The notes under the pieces: generated by a model
Databases searched by the model: none
What the model was told of the DNA's origin: nothing
What the model saw: only the letters and a program-made list of their open reading frames with translations
Program-made: the position numbers and the translations under genes
From: Streptomyces sp. ISL-43
Lineage (GTDB): Bacteria; Actinomycetota; Actinomycetes; Streptomycetales; Streptomycetaceae
Assembly (NCBI RefSeq): GCF_018614195.1
Contig: NZ_JAGGOT010000002.1
Coordinates: 28,478 to 92,477 of the forward strand
DNA: 64,000 nucleotides
Reading direction: 5' to 3'
Part shown: positions 1-8,600 of the stretch, in pieces
Layout of the letters: each line of letters opens with the position of its first letter
How positions within the stretch are numbered: position 1 is the first letter of the stretch

Positions 1-154
1 TGGTCAGGACGCGCACGGTCGTGGTCTTGCCCGCGCCGTTGGGGCCGAGCAGGCCCAGGACGGTGCCTTCGGGGACATCTAGGTCCACGCCGTCCAGAGC
101 CCGTACATCGCCGAAGGTCTTGACCAGACCTTCGGCGTAGATGGCGCCTGGCAT
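1..154 (-). CDS. ABC transporter ATP-binding protein, N-terminal part (cut by window edge)
   Basis: Only the first 51 codons are in the window. The start is an ATG at 154 reading leftward. The protein shows the beginning of an ABC ATPase: an early beta-strand region followed by a Walker A motif, [10 protein letters not shown], at about residues 37-46. The stretch before it ([20 protein letters not shown]) is typical of the DrrA/daunorubicin-resistance type of export ATPase, which drives efflux of drugs or lipids together with a DrrB-like permease. The permease, if present, lies outside the window. The family is clear; the substrate cannot be told from this fragment. Confidence 0.8.
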   Translation of the reverse strand, partial: MPGAIYAEGLVKTFGDVRALDGVDLDVPEGTVLGLLGPNGAGKTTTVRVLT

Positions 155-338
155 ATGGATTCTCCCAGTGTGGATCGGGCCAGCAGAATCGGTGCATTCC
201 TACGCGAATCTTATGAGCGCGGGCCTGGGCCCGCCGTCCGGGCGACACCGTAATGCGCTATATCGCGTGCCGCTACGGAATTTCCCGGGCCGCGCGGAGG
301 ACCGAGGACCCGCCGGGATTCGCGTGCCCCGACCAGTA

Positions 339-1571
339 CTAGCTCATGACCCTGTATCCCGCGCTGTGCAGCGACCGCGCGACCTCCGCGCAGTGCTTCG
401 GCCCCTTCGTCTCCAGGTGCAGCTCCACCTCCACCTCCGTGAGCCCGAGCCGCGGGTCGGTCCGCACGTGGCTCACGTCCAACACGTTCGCATCCACCAC
501 TGACAACACCCCGAGCAGGCCGGCCAGCGCCCCCGGCCGGTCGGTCACGCGCAGCCGCAGGGACAGGTAGCGGCCGGCCGCCGCCATGCCGTGGCGCAGG
601 ATCCGCTGGAGGAGCAGCGGGTCGACGTTGCCGCCGGACAGGACGGCCACCACCGGGCCGCCGCCGTACAGTTCGGGCTCGCTCAGCAGGGCGGCCACCG
701 GGCTGCACCCGGCCGGCTCGACGACCAGCTTCGCCCGCTCCAGGCAGAGCAGCAGGGCGCTGGAGAGCGCGTCCTCCGACACCGTACGGACGTCGTCGAG
801 CAGCTCGCCGATGATTTTGAAGGGGATGTCGCCGGGCCGCCCGACCCTGATGCCGTCCGCCATCGTGACCGGGTTGTCGATCGACACCGGGTGCCCGACC
901 TTGAGCGAGGGCGGGTACGCGGCCGCGCCCGCCGCCTGTACGCCGATCACCCGGACGTCCGGGCGCAGCGCCTTCACCGCGACCGCCACACCGGCCGCGA
1001 GCCCGCCGCCGCCGATGCCGACCAGGATCGTGCGGACCTCCGGGCACTGCTCCAGGATCTCCAGGCCGACCGTGCCCTGGCCCGCGATGATGTCGCGGTG
1101 GTCGAAGGGGTGGATGAACACCGCTCCGGTGCGGTCCGCGTACTCCTGGGCGGCGGCCAGCGTCTCGTCCACGACCTGCCCGTGCATCCGCACCTCGGCG
1201 CCGTAGTCCTGGGTCGCGGCCACCTTCGGCAGCGGCGCCCCCATCGGCATGAACACGGTCGAGCGGACCCCGAGGAGCGAGGAGGCGAGCGCGACGCCCT
1301 GCGCGTGGTTGCCCGCGCTGGCGGCGACGACGCCGGCGGCGCGCTGCTCGGGGCGCAGGCCCGCGATGCGCACGTACGCCCCGCGCAGCTTGAAGGAGCC
1401 GGTGCGCTGGAGGTTCTCGCACTTGAAGTGCACCGGAGAGCCCGTGAGCGAGGAGAGGTACCGGCTGCCCTCCATCGCGGTCACCCGGGAGACGCCGGAG
1501 AGCATCTTCTGGGCCCCCCGGACGTCGTCGAGGATGACCTGCGGCACGGGCTGCGGCACTCGGTAGTTCAT
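339..1571 (-). CDS. ilvA: Threonine ammonia-lyase (threonine dehydratase) with C-terminal ACT domain
   Basis: This PLP enzyme deaminates L-threonine to 2-oxobutanoate, the first step toward isoleucine. The 410-residue protein begins MNYRVPQPV. The PLP lysine lies in RTGSFKLRGAY at about residues 56-66, and the glycine-rich phosphate-binding loop is GIGGGGLAAG at about residue 186. The last 75 residues (from about YLSLRLRVTDRPGALAGLLG) form a single ACT domain of the kind found in the shorter IlvA/TdcB-like enzymes. It lacks the long double-ACT tail of E. coli IlvA. It is a single gene with its own upstream gap, next to a divergent MarR regulator. The IlvA call is firm; whether its role is biosynthetic or catabolic is inferred from family length only. 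Confidence 0.93.
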   Translation of the reverse strand: MNYRVPQPVPQVILDDVRGAQKMLSGVSRVTAMEGSRYLSSLTGSPVHFKCENLQRTGSFKLRGAYVRIAGLRPEQRAAGVVAASAGNHAQGVALASSLLGVRSTVFMPMGAPLPKVAATQDYGAEVRMHGQVVDETLAAAQEYADRTGAVFIHPFDHRDIIAGQGTVGLEILEQCPEVRTILVGIGGGGLAAGVAVAVKALRPDVRVIGVQAAGAAAYPPSLKVGHPVSIDNPVTMADGIRVGRPGDIPFKIIGELLDDVRTVSEDALSSALLLCLERAKLVVEPAGCSPVAALLSEPELYGGGPVVAVLSGGNVDPLLLQRILRHGMAAAGRYLSLRLRVTDRPGALAGLLGVLSVVDANVLDVSHVRTDPRLGLTEVEVELHLETKGPKHCAEVARSLHSAGYRVMS

Positions 1572-1782
1572 ACGGCCAGTCTCTCAGCCCGCGCGGATCG
1601 CGGCGCAGGGCGAAAGCCCCGGAGGACGGGCCCGGGCGGTCGATATCCGGCCATCCGGGACGGCCTCTGTCCGGGCTCCCGCACCGGTCGTATCAGTTCT
1701 CGTACGAGGAGTACGAGCCGCCGCACGGCCGCGTACTCTGTCCCCCATCCTTGTCGGCCCCATGCGAAGAGAGCTCACGGCC

Positions 1783-2304
1783 ATGCCCTCCACCTCGGCC
1801 AGTTCCGACCTGCCCGCGCCGGCCGGCGCGCCCGCCGAAGCCGGTCTCCTCGACGCGCTCCAGCACCAGGTGGCGGTCTTCGCCCGGCGCGCGGAGCAGA
1901 CCCGCCTGGGCGGGGTCGGCCAGGCCCGCAATTCCATGGACCGGGCCGCGTACCTGCTGCTGAACCGTCTCGACCTGGAAGGTCCGATGGGCGTCAAGGC
2001 GCTCGCCGGCGGCATGGGCATCGACTCCTCCACCGTCACCCGGCAGGTCGCGCCGCTCGTCGACAGCGGCCTGGTCAAGCGGACTTCGCACCCGGAGGAC
2101 GGGCGGGCCGTGGTGCTCGCCCTCTCTCCGCGCGGGCTCGCCCGGCTGGAGGAGGTCCGCTCCTCGCGGCGCGAGCTGATGGCCCGGGTGACGGACGGCT
2201 GGAGCCAGGACGAGCGCGAGGCGTTCACCGGTCTGCTGACCCGTTTCAACATCTCGCTGTCCGAACTGATGTCGGCGGGCTCCGAGGCCGGCCCCGCCTC
2301 CTGA
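1783..2304 (+). CDS. MarR-family transcriptional regulator
   Basis: A 173-residue winged-helix regulator. The central part (GPMGVKALAGGMGIDSSTVT, then RQVAPLVDSGLVKRTSHPEDGRA) is the MarR recognition helix and beta-wing with its DGRA signature. N- and C-terminal helices would form the dimer interface. I chose the ATG at 1783 because GAAGAGAG lies about nine bases upstream; an in-frame ATG at 1762 would add seven residues and has no better ribosome site. MarR proteins usually repress a neighbouring efflux or stress gene in a ligand-dependent way. The neighbours (ilvA on the other strand, a sigma-like gene downstream) do not reveal the target. Confidence 0.85.
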   Translation: MPSTSASSDLPAPAGAPAEAGLLDALQHQVAVFARRAEQTRLGGVGQARNSMDRAAYLLLNRLDLEGPMGVKALAGGMGIDSSTVTRQVAPLVDSGLVKRTSHPEDGRAVVLALSPRGLARLEEVRSSRRELMARVTDGWSQDEREAFTGLLTRFNISLSELMSAGSEAGPAS

Positions 2305-2352
2305 TCCGGGTGCGACCGACCCCTTGACCGGGATGGTCCCGCAGACCGCACT

Positions 2353-2841
2353 ATGTGGACTGTGGACCAAGGGCCGGGCCCCTACGCCGAGTTCGAAGCC
2401 TTCGTCGCGGGTGCGGCGGGGCGGCTCCTGCGCGTCGCGATCCTGCTCACGGCCGAGCCTGAGGAGGACGCGCCCGCCGCACGCGGGCTCCTCGGGAGCG
2501 CGCTGGCCCGTACGTACGCGAACTGGCGCAGGCTGCGCGGGGACGATCCGTACGACTACACGCGCCAGGAGCTGTGCGCCGCCTTCGCCCGCGCCGGCCG
2601 CCGCCACCACGGCGGCAGCGGGGTCCTGGCGCGGCTGGGCCCGCTGGAGCGGCTCGTCCTGGTCCTGCGGATCTACGAAGGGGTCGCGGAGGAGGTCACG
2701 GCCGCGCAGCTGGGGCTGCCGCCCGAGCGGGTGCGGGCGCTGTGCAACCGGGCCGTGGCCGGGCTGCGCCCCCGGCACGCGGGCGTACTCGACTCGGGCT
2801 CCGACGCCCGGACCGATCCCCATCGGCGGGAGGCCGCATGA
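2353..2841 (+). CDS. Sigma-70 region-4-like (ECF-type) regulator
   Basis: A 162-residue protein that looks like a short or degenerate ECF sigma factor. Residues about 10-75 (FEAFVAGAAGRLLRVAILLT and following) resemble region 2 with an acidic interruption. Residues 98-140 (LGPLERLVLVLRIYEGVAEE, then a helix with LPPERVRALCNRAVAGL) resemble the region 4 helix-turn-helix. Its last bases overlap the next gene in an ATGA, so the two are translationally coupled. Such pairs are commonly a sigma factor followed by a membrane anti-sigma or accessory protein. Core region 2 residues are poorly conserved, so it may be a sigma-like regulator rather than a true promoter-recognition factor. Confidence 0.6.
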   Translation: MWTVDQGPGPYAEFEAFVAGAAGRLLRVAILLTAEPEEDAPAARGLLGSALARTYANWRRLRGDDPYDYTRQELCAAFARAGRRHHGGSGVLARLGPLERLVLVLRIYEGVAEEVTAAQLGLPPERVRALCNRAVAGLRPRHAGVLDSGSDARTDPHRREAA

Positions 2842-3089
2842 GCCGTCCGGATCCCAAGGAAGTCCAGGTCAGGCAGCTCATGGAGGGCCCGTACCCGACG
2901 CTGCCGACCGGGTTCGCGGCGGGCGCGGCAGCGCGCGGCGACAAGCTGCTGCGGCGCCGCGCGGTGGTGCGCAAGATCGGCTGGACGCTGCTGGCCACGG
3001 CGGTGGTGGCCTTCGTCGTGTGGGCGTCGCTGACGCACGCGTGGACGACTCCGTCGAGCGAGGTCTCCCCGCCCTGGCAGGACTGGTGA
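2838..3089 (+). CDS. Small single-pass membrane protein coupled to the sigma-like gene
   Basis: An 83-residue protein starting at the ATG that overlaps the stop codon of the upstream sigma-like gene by four bases. About 50 N-terminal residues are soluble and basic toward the end (KLLRRRAVVRK). One hydrophobic segment follows (IGWTLLATAVVAFVVWASLT), then a short outside tail ending SPPWQDW. The layout matches a small anti-sigma-like or accessory membrane protein, but there is no zinc-binding anti-sigma motif. Function is inferred only from the coupling. The same stretch is contained in a longer open frame beginning at 2574, which I take to be spurious. Confidence 0.6.
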   Translation: MSRPDPKEVQVRQLMEGPYPTLPTGFAAGAAARGDKLLRRRAVVRKIGWTLLATAVVAFVVWASLTHAWTTPSSEVSPPWQDW

Positions 3090-3114
3090 CGCGGCGCCCT
3101 GGCGAAAGACGGAC

Positions 3115-3152
3115 GCCGCCCGGCCGCTCCCCGCAGGGTGCGGCCGGGCGGC
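3115..3152. terminator. Bidirectional hairpin terminator between convergent genes
   Basis: A perfect 13-bp stem (arms 3115-3127 and 3140-3152) with a 12-base loop, lying between the small membrane protein gene and the convergent cystathionine gamma-synthase gene. There is no strong T-run, as is usual in streptomycetes. Confidence 0.7.
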
Positions 3153-3174
3153 GCCGACTACCGGCCGGGGGCCG

Positions 3175-4332
3175 CTAGCCCAGCGCCTGCGTCAGGTCCG
3201 CCAGCAGGTCGTCGACGTTCTCGATGCCGACCGACAGGCGGACGAGGTCCGCCGGGACCTCCAGGGCGGAACCGGCCACCGAGGCGTGGGTCATGCGGCC
3301 CGGGTGCTCGATGAGGGACTCGACGCCGCCGAGGGACTCGCCCAGGGTGAAGAGCTTGGCCCGGTCGCAGACCGCGACGGCCGCGTCCTCGCCTCCGGTG
3401 ACCTGGAAGGAGATCATGCCGCCGAAGTTGCGCATCTGCTTGGCGGCGATCTCGTGGCCCGGGTGCTCGGGCAGGCCCGGGTAGAGGACCTTGTGGACCT
3501 TGGGGTGGCGGGTCAGCAGTTCCGCGACCTTCGTGGCGTTCTCCGCGTGCCGGTCCATCCGTACGGCCAGCGTCTTGATGCCGCGCAGCACGATCCACGA
3601 GTCGAAGGGGCCGGCCACGGCGCCCATCGCGTTCTGGTGGTAGGCCAGTTCCTCGCCCAGCGCCGCGTCGGCGGTGACGAGAGCGCCGCCGACGACGTCG
3701 GAGTGGCCGCCCATGTACTTGGTCAGCGAGTGCACGACCACGTCCGCGCCCAGCGCGAGCGGCTGCTGGAGGTAGGGGGACGCGAAGGTGTTGTCGACGA
3801 CCAGCTTCGCGCCGGCCGTGCGCGCGATGTCGGCGACGACGGCGATGTCGGTGATGCCGAGCAGCGGGTTGGAGGGGGTCTCGACCCAGATGACCTTGGT
3901 CTTCGGGGTGAGGGCTGCCCGTACGGAGTCCGGGTCGGAGGTGTCGGCCACCGACCACTCGACACCCCAGCGGGAGACGACCTTCGCGAAGAGGCGGAAG
4001 GTGCCGCCGTAGGCGTCGTTCGGGATGACCACGTGGTCGCCCGGGGAGAGCAGCGTACGCAGCAGGCAGTCCTCGGCGGCGAGCCCGGACGCGAAGGCGA
4101 GGCCGCGCCGGCCGCCCTCCAGCGCTGCGAGGTTCTCCTCGAGCGCGGTGCGGGTCGGGTTGCCGCTGCGGCTGTACTCGTAGCCGCCGCGCAGGCCGCC
4201 GACGCCGTCCTGCTTGTACGTGGAGACCTGGTAGATCGGGGGCACGACCGCGCCGGTCAGCGGGTCCGCCGTATTGCCCGCGTGGATGGCACGGGTCTCG
4301 AAGCTCTGGTGCTCGTGGCTGTCGTCGCTCAT
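3175..4332 (-). CDS. metB: Cystathionine gamma-synthase / gamma-lyase family PLP enzyme
   Basis: A 385-residue enzyme of the Cys/Met-metabolism PLP family. It joins or splits cystathionine in the transsulfuration route between cysteine and homocysteine. Visible features are an N-terminal segment HQSFETRAIHAGNTADPLTG, the substrate/PLP region YEYSRSGNPTRTALEENLAA, and the PLP lysine in VVHSLTKYMGGHSDVVGG at about residues 200-217. The C-terminal half carries GGMISFQV and the SLGGVESLIEHP signature. Streptomyces homologues are annotated both as MetB and as cystathionine gamma-lyase, and sequence alone does not separate the two, so the symbol is tentative. The gene stands alone and is convergent with the sigma-like pair. 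Confidence 0.87.
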   Translation of the reverse strand: MSDDSHEHQSFETRAIHAGNTADPLTGAVVPPIYQVSTYKQDGVGGLRGGYEYSRSGNPTRTALEENLAALEGGRRGLAFASGLAAEDCLLRTLLSPGDHVVIPNDAYGGTFRLFAKVVSRWGVEWSVADTSDPDSVRAALTPKTKVIWVETPSNPLLGITDIAVVADIARTAGAKLVVDNTFASPYLQQPLALGADVVVHSLTKYMGGHSDVVGGALVTADAALGEELAYHQNAMGAVAGPFDSWIVLRGIKTLAVRMDRHAENATKVAELLTRHPKVHKVLYPGLPEHPGHEIAAKQMRNFGGMISFQVTGGEDAAVAVCDRAKLFTLGESLGGVESLIEHPGRMTHASVAGSALEVPADLVRLSVGIENVDDLLADLTQALG

Positions 4333-4435
4333 GGCCCGATGCTATGCCCCGTCCGGGCCCCGCGCGGCCCTGTCCCCACCATCCCGCCCGGCCCCCTATT
4401 GGCCTTTGCGCGGGTACGTCTGGTTCGCTGGGGGC

Positions 4436-5542
4436 ATGGAGATTCTGTGGTTCCTGCTCGCGGTCGGCCTGCTCGTGGCCGTCGTCGGACCGTATGTACG
4501 GCGCAGGCGCGGGGGCCTGCGCCTGGTCGCGCCCGGCAGCCCCGACGCCGCCGACCCCTCGGACTACGGATTCGCCCGCCAGGAGGACCTCGACATCCGG
4601 ATTCCCGGCCCCGACCATGACCTGATGGACGCCCTGGCCCATGTGCAGCACACCGGGCAGTGGCAGGCCGCCTCCCAGCTGCTGGCCGGCACCCCGAAGG
4701 AGGGCGAGGTGCGCTGGCAGCGCGTCCAGGCCTTCGCCGGCTCGGCGGCGCTGGAACTCGCCCGGGAGCCGGGGGCGGGCGCCCGGTGGCTGAAGGCGTG
4801 GCGGCTGGAGGCGCCGAAGGACGCGGGCGGCGCGCAGGTGCACGCCGAGCTGCTGGCGCAGCAGATGTGGAGGCGCCCGGAGGGCATGAGCGACGCCGAC
4901 GTCCGGATCGTCGCGGAGGAGGCCCGGGAGTCCTGCCGCACGGCCGCGCTGCTGGCCCCCGGCGACCCGGTCCCGTACATCGTCGAGCTGGCCGTCGCCC
5001 GGATGCTGCACTACTCGGAGGCCGAGTACGACGCGCTGTGGGCGCAGGTCATGGACCGGGCGCCGCAGCACATGGGCGCGCACCTGGCCGCGCTGAACTA
5101 CTGGTGCGAGAAGTGGCACGGCTCCCGGGAGAAGGCCGACGCCTTCACCCACCACGCGGCCGCCCGCGCCCCGCAGGGCTCGCTGCTGGCGGCGCTGCCG
5201 CTGTTCGCGCTGTACGAGCACGTCCCCGACGTCGTCCTGATCAGCAGCTTCCACCGGAGCGCGGCCGTGACGCGGGCGGTGGAGGGCGCGCTGTACGCCG
5301 TCCACAGCGCGCGGCCCGACGACCCGATGCTGGCGCACGTGCGCCACCTGCTGCTGCTGTTCCTGGTCGGCGGCGAGCGCTGGGCGGAGGCGATGGAACA
5401 GGTCCGCCACATCGACGGCTACGTGGGCGCCCTCCCCTGGTCGGCCGACCCGGACCCGGCGGCCTCGTACGCGGTCTACCGCGCCCTGGCGGTCGCCGGC
5501 TACGAGGCGAACGGCGGCTCCCCGGCGACCCTGCCGCACTGA
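4436..5542 (+). CDS. Membrane-anchored protein of unknown function
   Basis: A 368-residue protein that I do not recognise with certainty. The ATG at 4436 opens directly into a hydrophobic segment (MEILWFLLAVGLLVAVVGPY) followed by RRRRG, so it is probably anchored with the bulk in the cytoplasm. The rest is alpha-helical and rich in Ala, Glu and Trp, with repeated helix pairs that recall TPR-like folds (for example WQAASQLLAGTPKEGEVRWQ). A longer frame starting at 4274 would delete the obvious N-terminal anchor and is unlikely. It converges on the giant secreted protein gene across a strong hairpin. No catalytic motif is seen. Confidence 0.7.
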   Translation: MEILWFLLAVGLLVAVVGPYVRRRRGGLRLVAPGSPDAADPSDYGFARQEDLDIRIPGPDHDLMDALAHVQHTGQWQAASQLLAGTPKEGEVRWQRVQAFAGSAALELAREPGAGARWLKAWRLEAPKDAGGAQVHAELLAQQMWRRPEGMSDADVRIVAEEARESCRTAALLAPGDPVPYIVELAVARMLHYSEAEYDALWAQVMDRAPQHMGAHLAALNYWCEKWHGSREKADAFTHHAAARAPQGSLLAALPLFALYEHVPDVVLISSFHRSAAVTRAVEGALYAVHSARPDDPMLAHVRHLLLLFLVGGERWAEAMEQVRHIDGYVGALPWSADPDPAASYAVYRALAVAGYEANGGSPATLPH

Positions 5543-5572
5543 CGGCTCCGCGCTGTCCAGCGGTTCTACGGC

Positions 5573-5605
5573 GGCGGCCGCCCCTCCGATGGAGGGACGG
5601 CCGCC
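5573..5605. terminator. Bidirectional hairpin terminator
   Basis: A GGCGGCCG/CGGCCGCC stem continued, after one mismatch, by CCCTCC/GGAGGG around a three-base loop. It lies between the convergent genes ending at 5542 and 5640. Confidence 0.75.
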
Positions 5606-5639
5606 TTCATGCTGTGGTGGTGCAGGAGGTAGTGGCTGG

Positions 5640-8600
5640 TCAGGGCGCCGCGTCGAGACTCGGCAGGGGCAGGGGCGCGGTGCCCAGGGTCATGACGGTC
5701 CAGCGCTGGGCGCTGGAGGGGTTGCAGTCGAACAGCCAGAGCTGTCGGCCCGGAGTGGTGTCGAAGTTTCCGAGGTCCACGCAGCGACCGGAGACCGGGT
5801 TGTAGATCGAGCCGTCGGCACGGGGCAGGAACTTCTGAGCCGGGGTCGGACCGTTGCAGGTCCTCAGTTCGAGCGGGGTGGTGTTGACGGTGCCCGCGTT
5901 GGTCGCGCTCACGCACTTGCCCTGGATCCGCAGGGATCCGTCGGCCTTTACCTCGAAGCTCTGAGCGGTGGTGCCGTTGCAGGTCGCGATCTGGATCTTG
6001 TTGCCGTCCTGGGTGCCGGCGTAGTCGTTGTCCGCGCACATGCCCGGGGCCTCGGTGAGCGAGATTCGACCCATGGCCCCGGGGGCGGTGGGGGTGGCGG
6101 CGTACGAATAGGAGGCGAAGTTGCTGACGCCGCCGTTGAAGACGTCCGAAACCTGCCCGGCGACCTTGTACCGGCCGAAGACGATCGGACCGCTGGGCAC
6201 GGGGCTGGACGCCGCCGGATGATGGCCGGTGCTGGCGAGGACGCCGTTGACGTAGAGGCTCATCAGGCCGCTGCCGGCGTTGTAGACGGCGGTCAGGCGG
6301 GTCCAGGCATCAGGGGTGAACCGGGCCGCCTGATTGGCCACGCCGGTGTGGTCGAAGGGCCACGCGCCGCCCTGGGCGCTGGCCAGGGCGAAGTGCCACT
6401 GACCGGTCTTGTGGTCGGCGTAGATCATGAAGGAGCTGTTCTGGGTGCCGTCCTGGCTGACGACCAGGCTGTTCTGGTTCGCCGGGGTCGTGGCAGAGCG
6501 CTTGGCCCAAGTGGTGAGGGTGAAATCCTGGCGGGTGTCGATACCCGGACCGCTGGTGGTGATGGTCGACCCGGCGCCCTGGAACGCCGCGTACGTCGTG
6601 CTACGGCCTTCGATGGTTCCGGTGGGCCAGGTGATGCCGGCGGTGGTGGCGGGGTGGTTGGTGCCGCCGGCGCTGGGTGTCGTGTTCGTGGTGCCCGTCA
6701 GGCCGGTCAGCTTCCACTGATACGTAGGGGTGTTGAGGTTGCCCTGGAGGGTGAAGGTGGGGGCGATGCCGGTGACGGTGGGGTAGGGGATCGTGGTGCC
6801 GTTGGGGGCGGTGCCGATGCCGTTGAAGACGACGAGCTGCTGATCCTTGTCGACGGCCCAGAGGTCAGGGATGTTGTCGCCAGTGAGGTCGCCGTCGGAG
6901 CCGACGCGGGAGTAGCGGATCCGGTCGATCTTGCCGTCGAAGAGACCGGCGGACGGGTCGGTGAACCCGGTGAGCACGGGGGCCTCAGGGGTGCCCTTGA
7001 TGCTGAAGGCGTGGAGGGTGCCGTCAGTCTTGGAACGGGCCCACAGAGTGGGAAAGTTCGTGCCCTGGGCCCGGCCGGGGGTGATCAGGTCGTAGCCGTC
7101 CCAGCGAGTGTCGTTTGCCGAGAGCAGGATTGCCGTGTCATCGAGCCTGTTGGGTTTGATGCCGGGAAGAGCCAGCCACAGACGCCCGTTCTCCACGAAC
7201 AGGAGGGAGGTCTGGGGGAGGGAGTTCGGGCTCCCGGGGACGCTGTCACCGGTGAGGGAGCCGAATGCGGCAATCTGAGTGACCTTGCTCCAGTCAGCGC
7301 CGAAGTCGTGGGTGGAGCAGGTAATGGCTTTCGCGTCGGGGCCGACGCAGCGGGTGGGCTTGACCACGTTGGTGGGAGCCTGTCCGTCGACCAGTCCGGT
7401 GCCGTTGTTGGTGAAGACGTAGAGGTTGGGCTTGGCGGGTTCATGTGCGAAGAGGTCGTCGACGGGCTTGTCGCCGAGGTTTCCGCGGTGGGTGAGCTGG
7501 ATGCCGCTCCAGCCGTTGCCGCTCAGGCTGGAGCGGGCGAGAGCGACGGGCGAGGTGGCGGGGTCGCCGCCGCCGTTGATCTGGCGAATGTTGCCGGCGG
7601 CGTCGGCGAGGACGACGTCGGCCTTGCTGTCGCCGTTGATGTCACCGAAGATCGGGGCGGGGCTCTTGGGGTTGGACGGGACGTAGAAGCTGTAGGCGAC
7701 CGGCTGGGACATGTTGCCCGCGTTGTCCTGGGTCTGCAGGTAGAGGTAGTTGGTGCCCCAGGCCTGCGGGGTGAAGTTGACCGTCGCCTTACCACCGGTG
7801 AGCTTGGTGATCCGGCTGTCGGTGTCGGAGCAGTTCCAGTCGGAGGCGGCCTTGACCGGGTCGGTCGTCCAGCGGGCGCAGGCCAGACCGGAGCTGCGGG
7901 TACTGCCGTTGATGGGGGCGTTGTCCGCACCGGCGAGGGTGAAGGTGCCTGGCTCACCCACACGCTTGGGGTGACCGCCGGTCGTACCGGAGGCCGGGAA
8001 GTCGACGGAAGTCACAGCCGCCGACGGCGGCGTCCCGTCGACCCGGAAGTAGCAATACGAAGTCTCGGCACTGACCAGAGTCCCGTCCGTGGCGACGGAG
8101 GTCCAGCCGTACTGGTGACCGTCGATGAGCTTTCCGACATCCACGACAGCGTCGCCGGAGGAGCCGTTCCAGCCGGTCTGGCTCCACGTGGCGGTTCCCG
8201 CGTCGTCGTCCCAGAGCTTGAACGTCGTCTGGAGCTGGCGACCGGTGGCCGAGTTGGTGGCAGACGTCAAGTGGACGTTGGTGTTGGCTCCGAGCCAGCC
8301 CGGATTGTCGGAAGGGTTGGTCGTACCGGGAGTGCGGCAGGCGGAGTAGGCGCCAGTGCCGGCGAAGCCGGGGGTGGGGCTGGTTCGGGGGTTCCCGACG
8401 GTGGGAGTGATGTCGTACGTGACGACGATGTGGGGGGTGTTGCTGAACCGCTGCCGGTAGTGCATGTTGCCTTCGTCGTCCGGCGCGAAGCCGAAGGTGA
8501 AGGTCGGCCAGCGGTTCCAGGCAGCGCTCTTCATCTGGGTGGTGACGTCGTACTCGATTTCACCGGTGCCCGAGATGCTCGCGCCGCCGATCTTGGCGCA

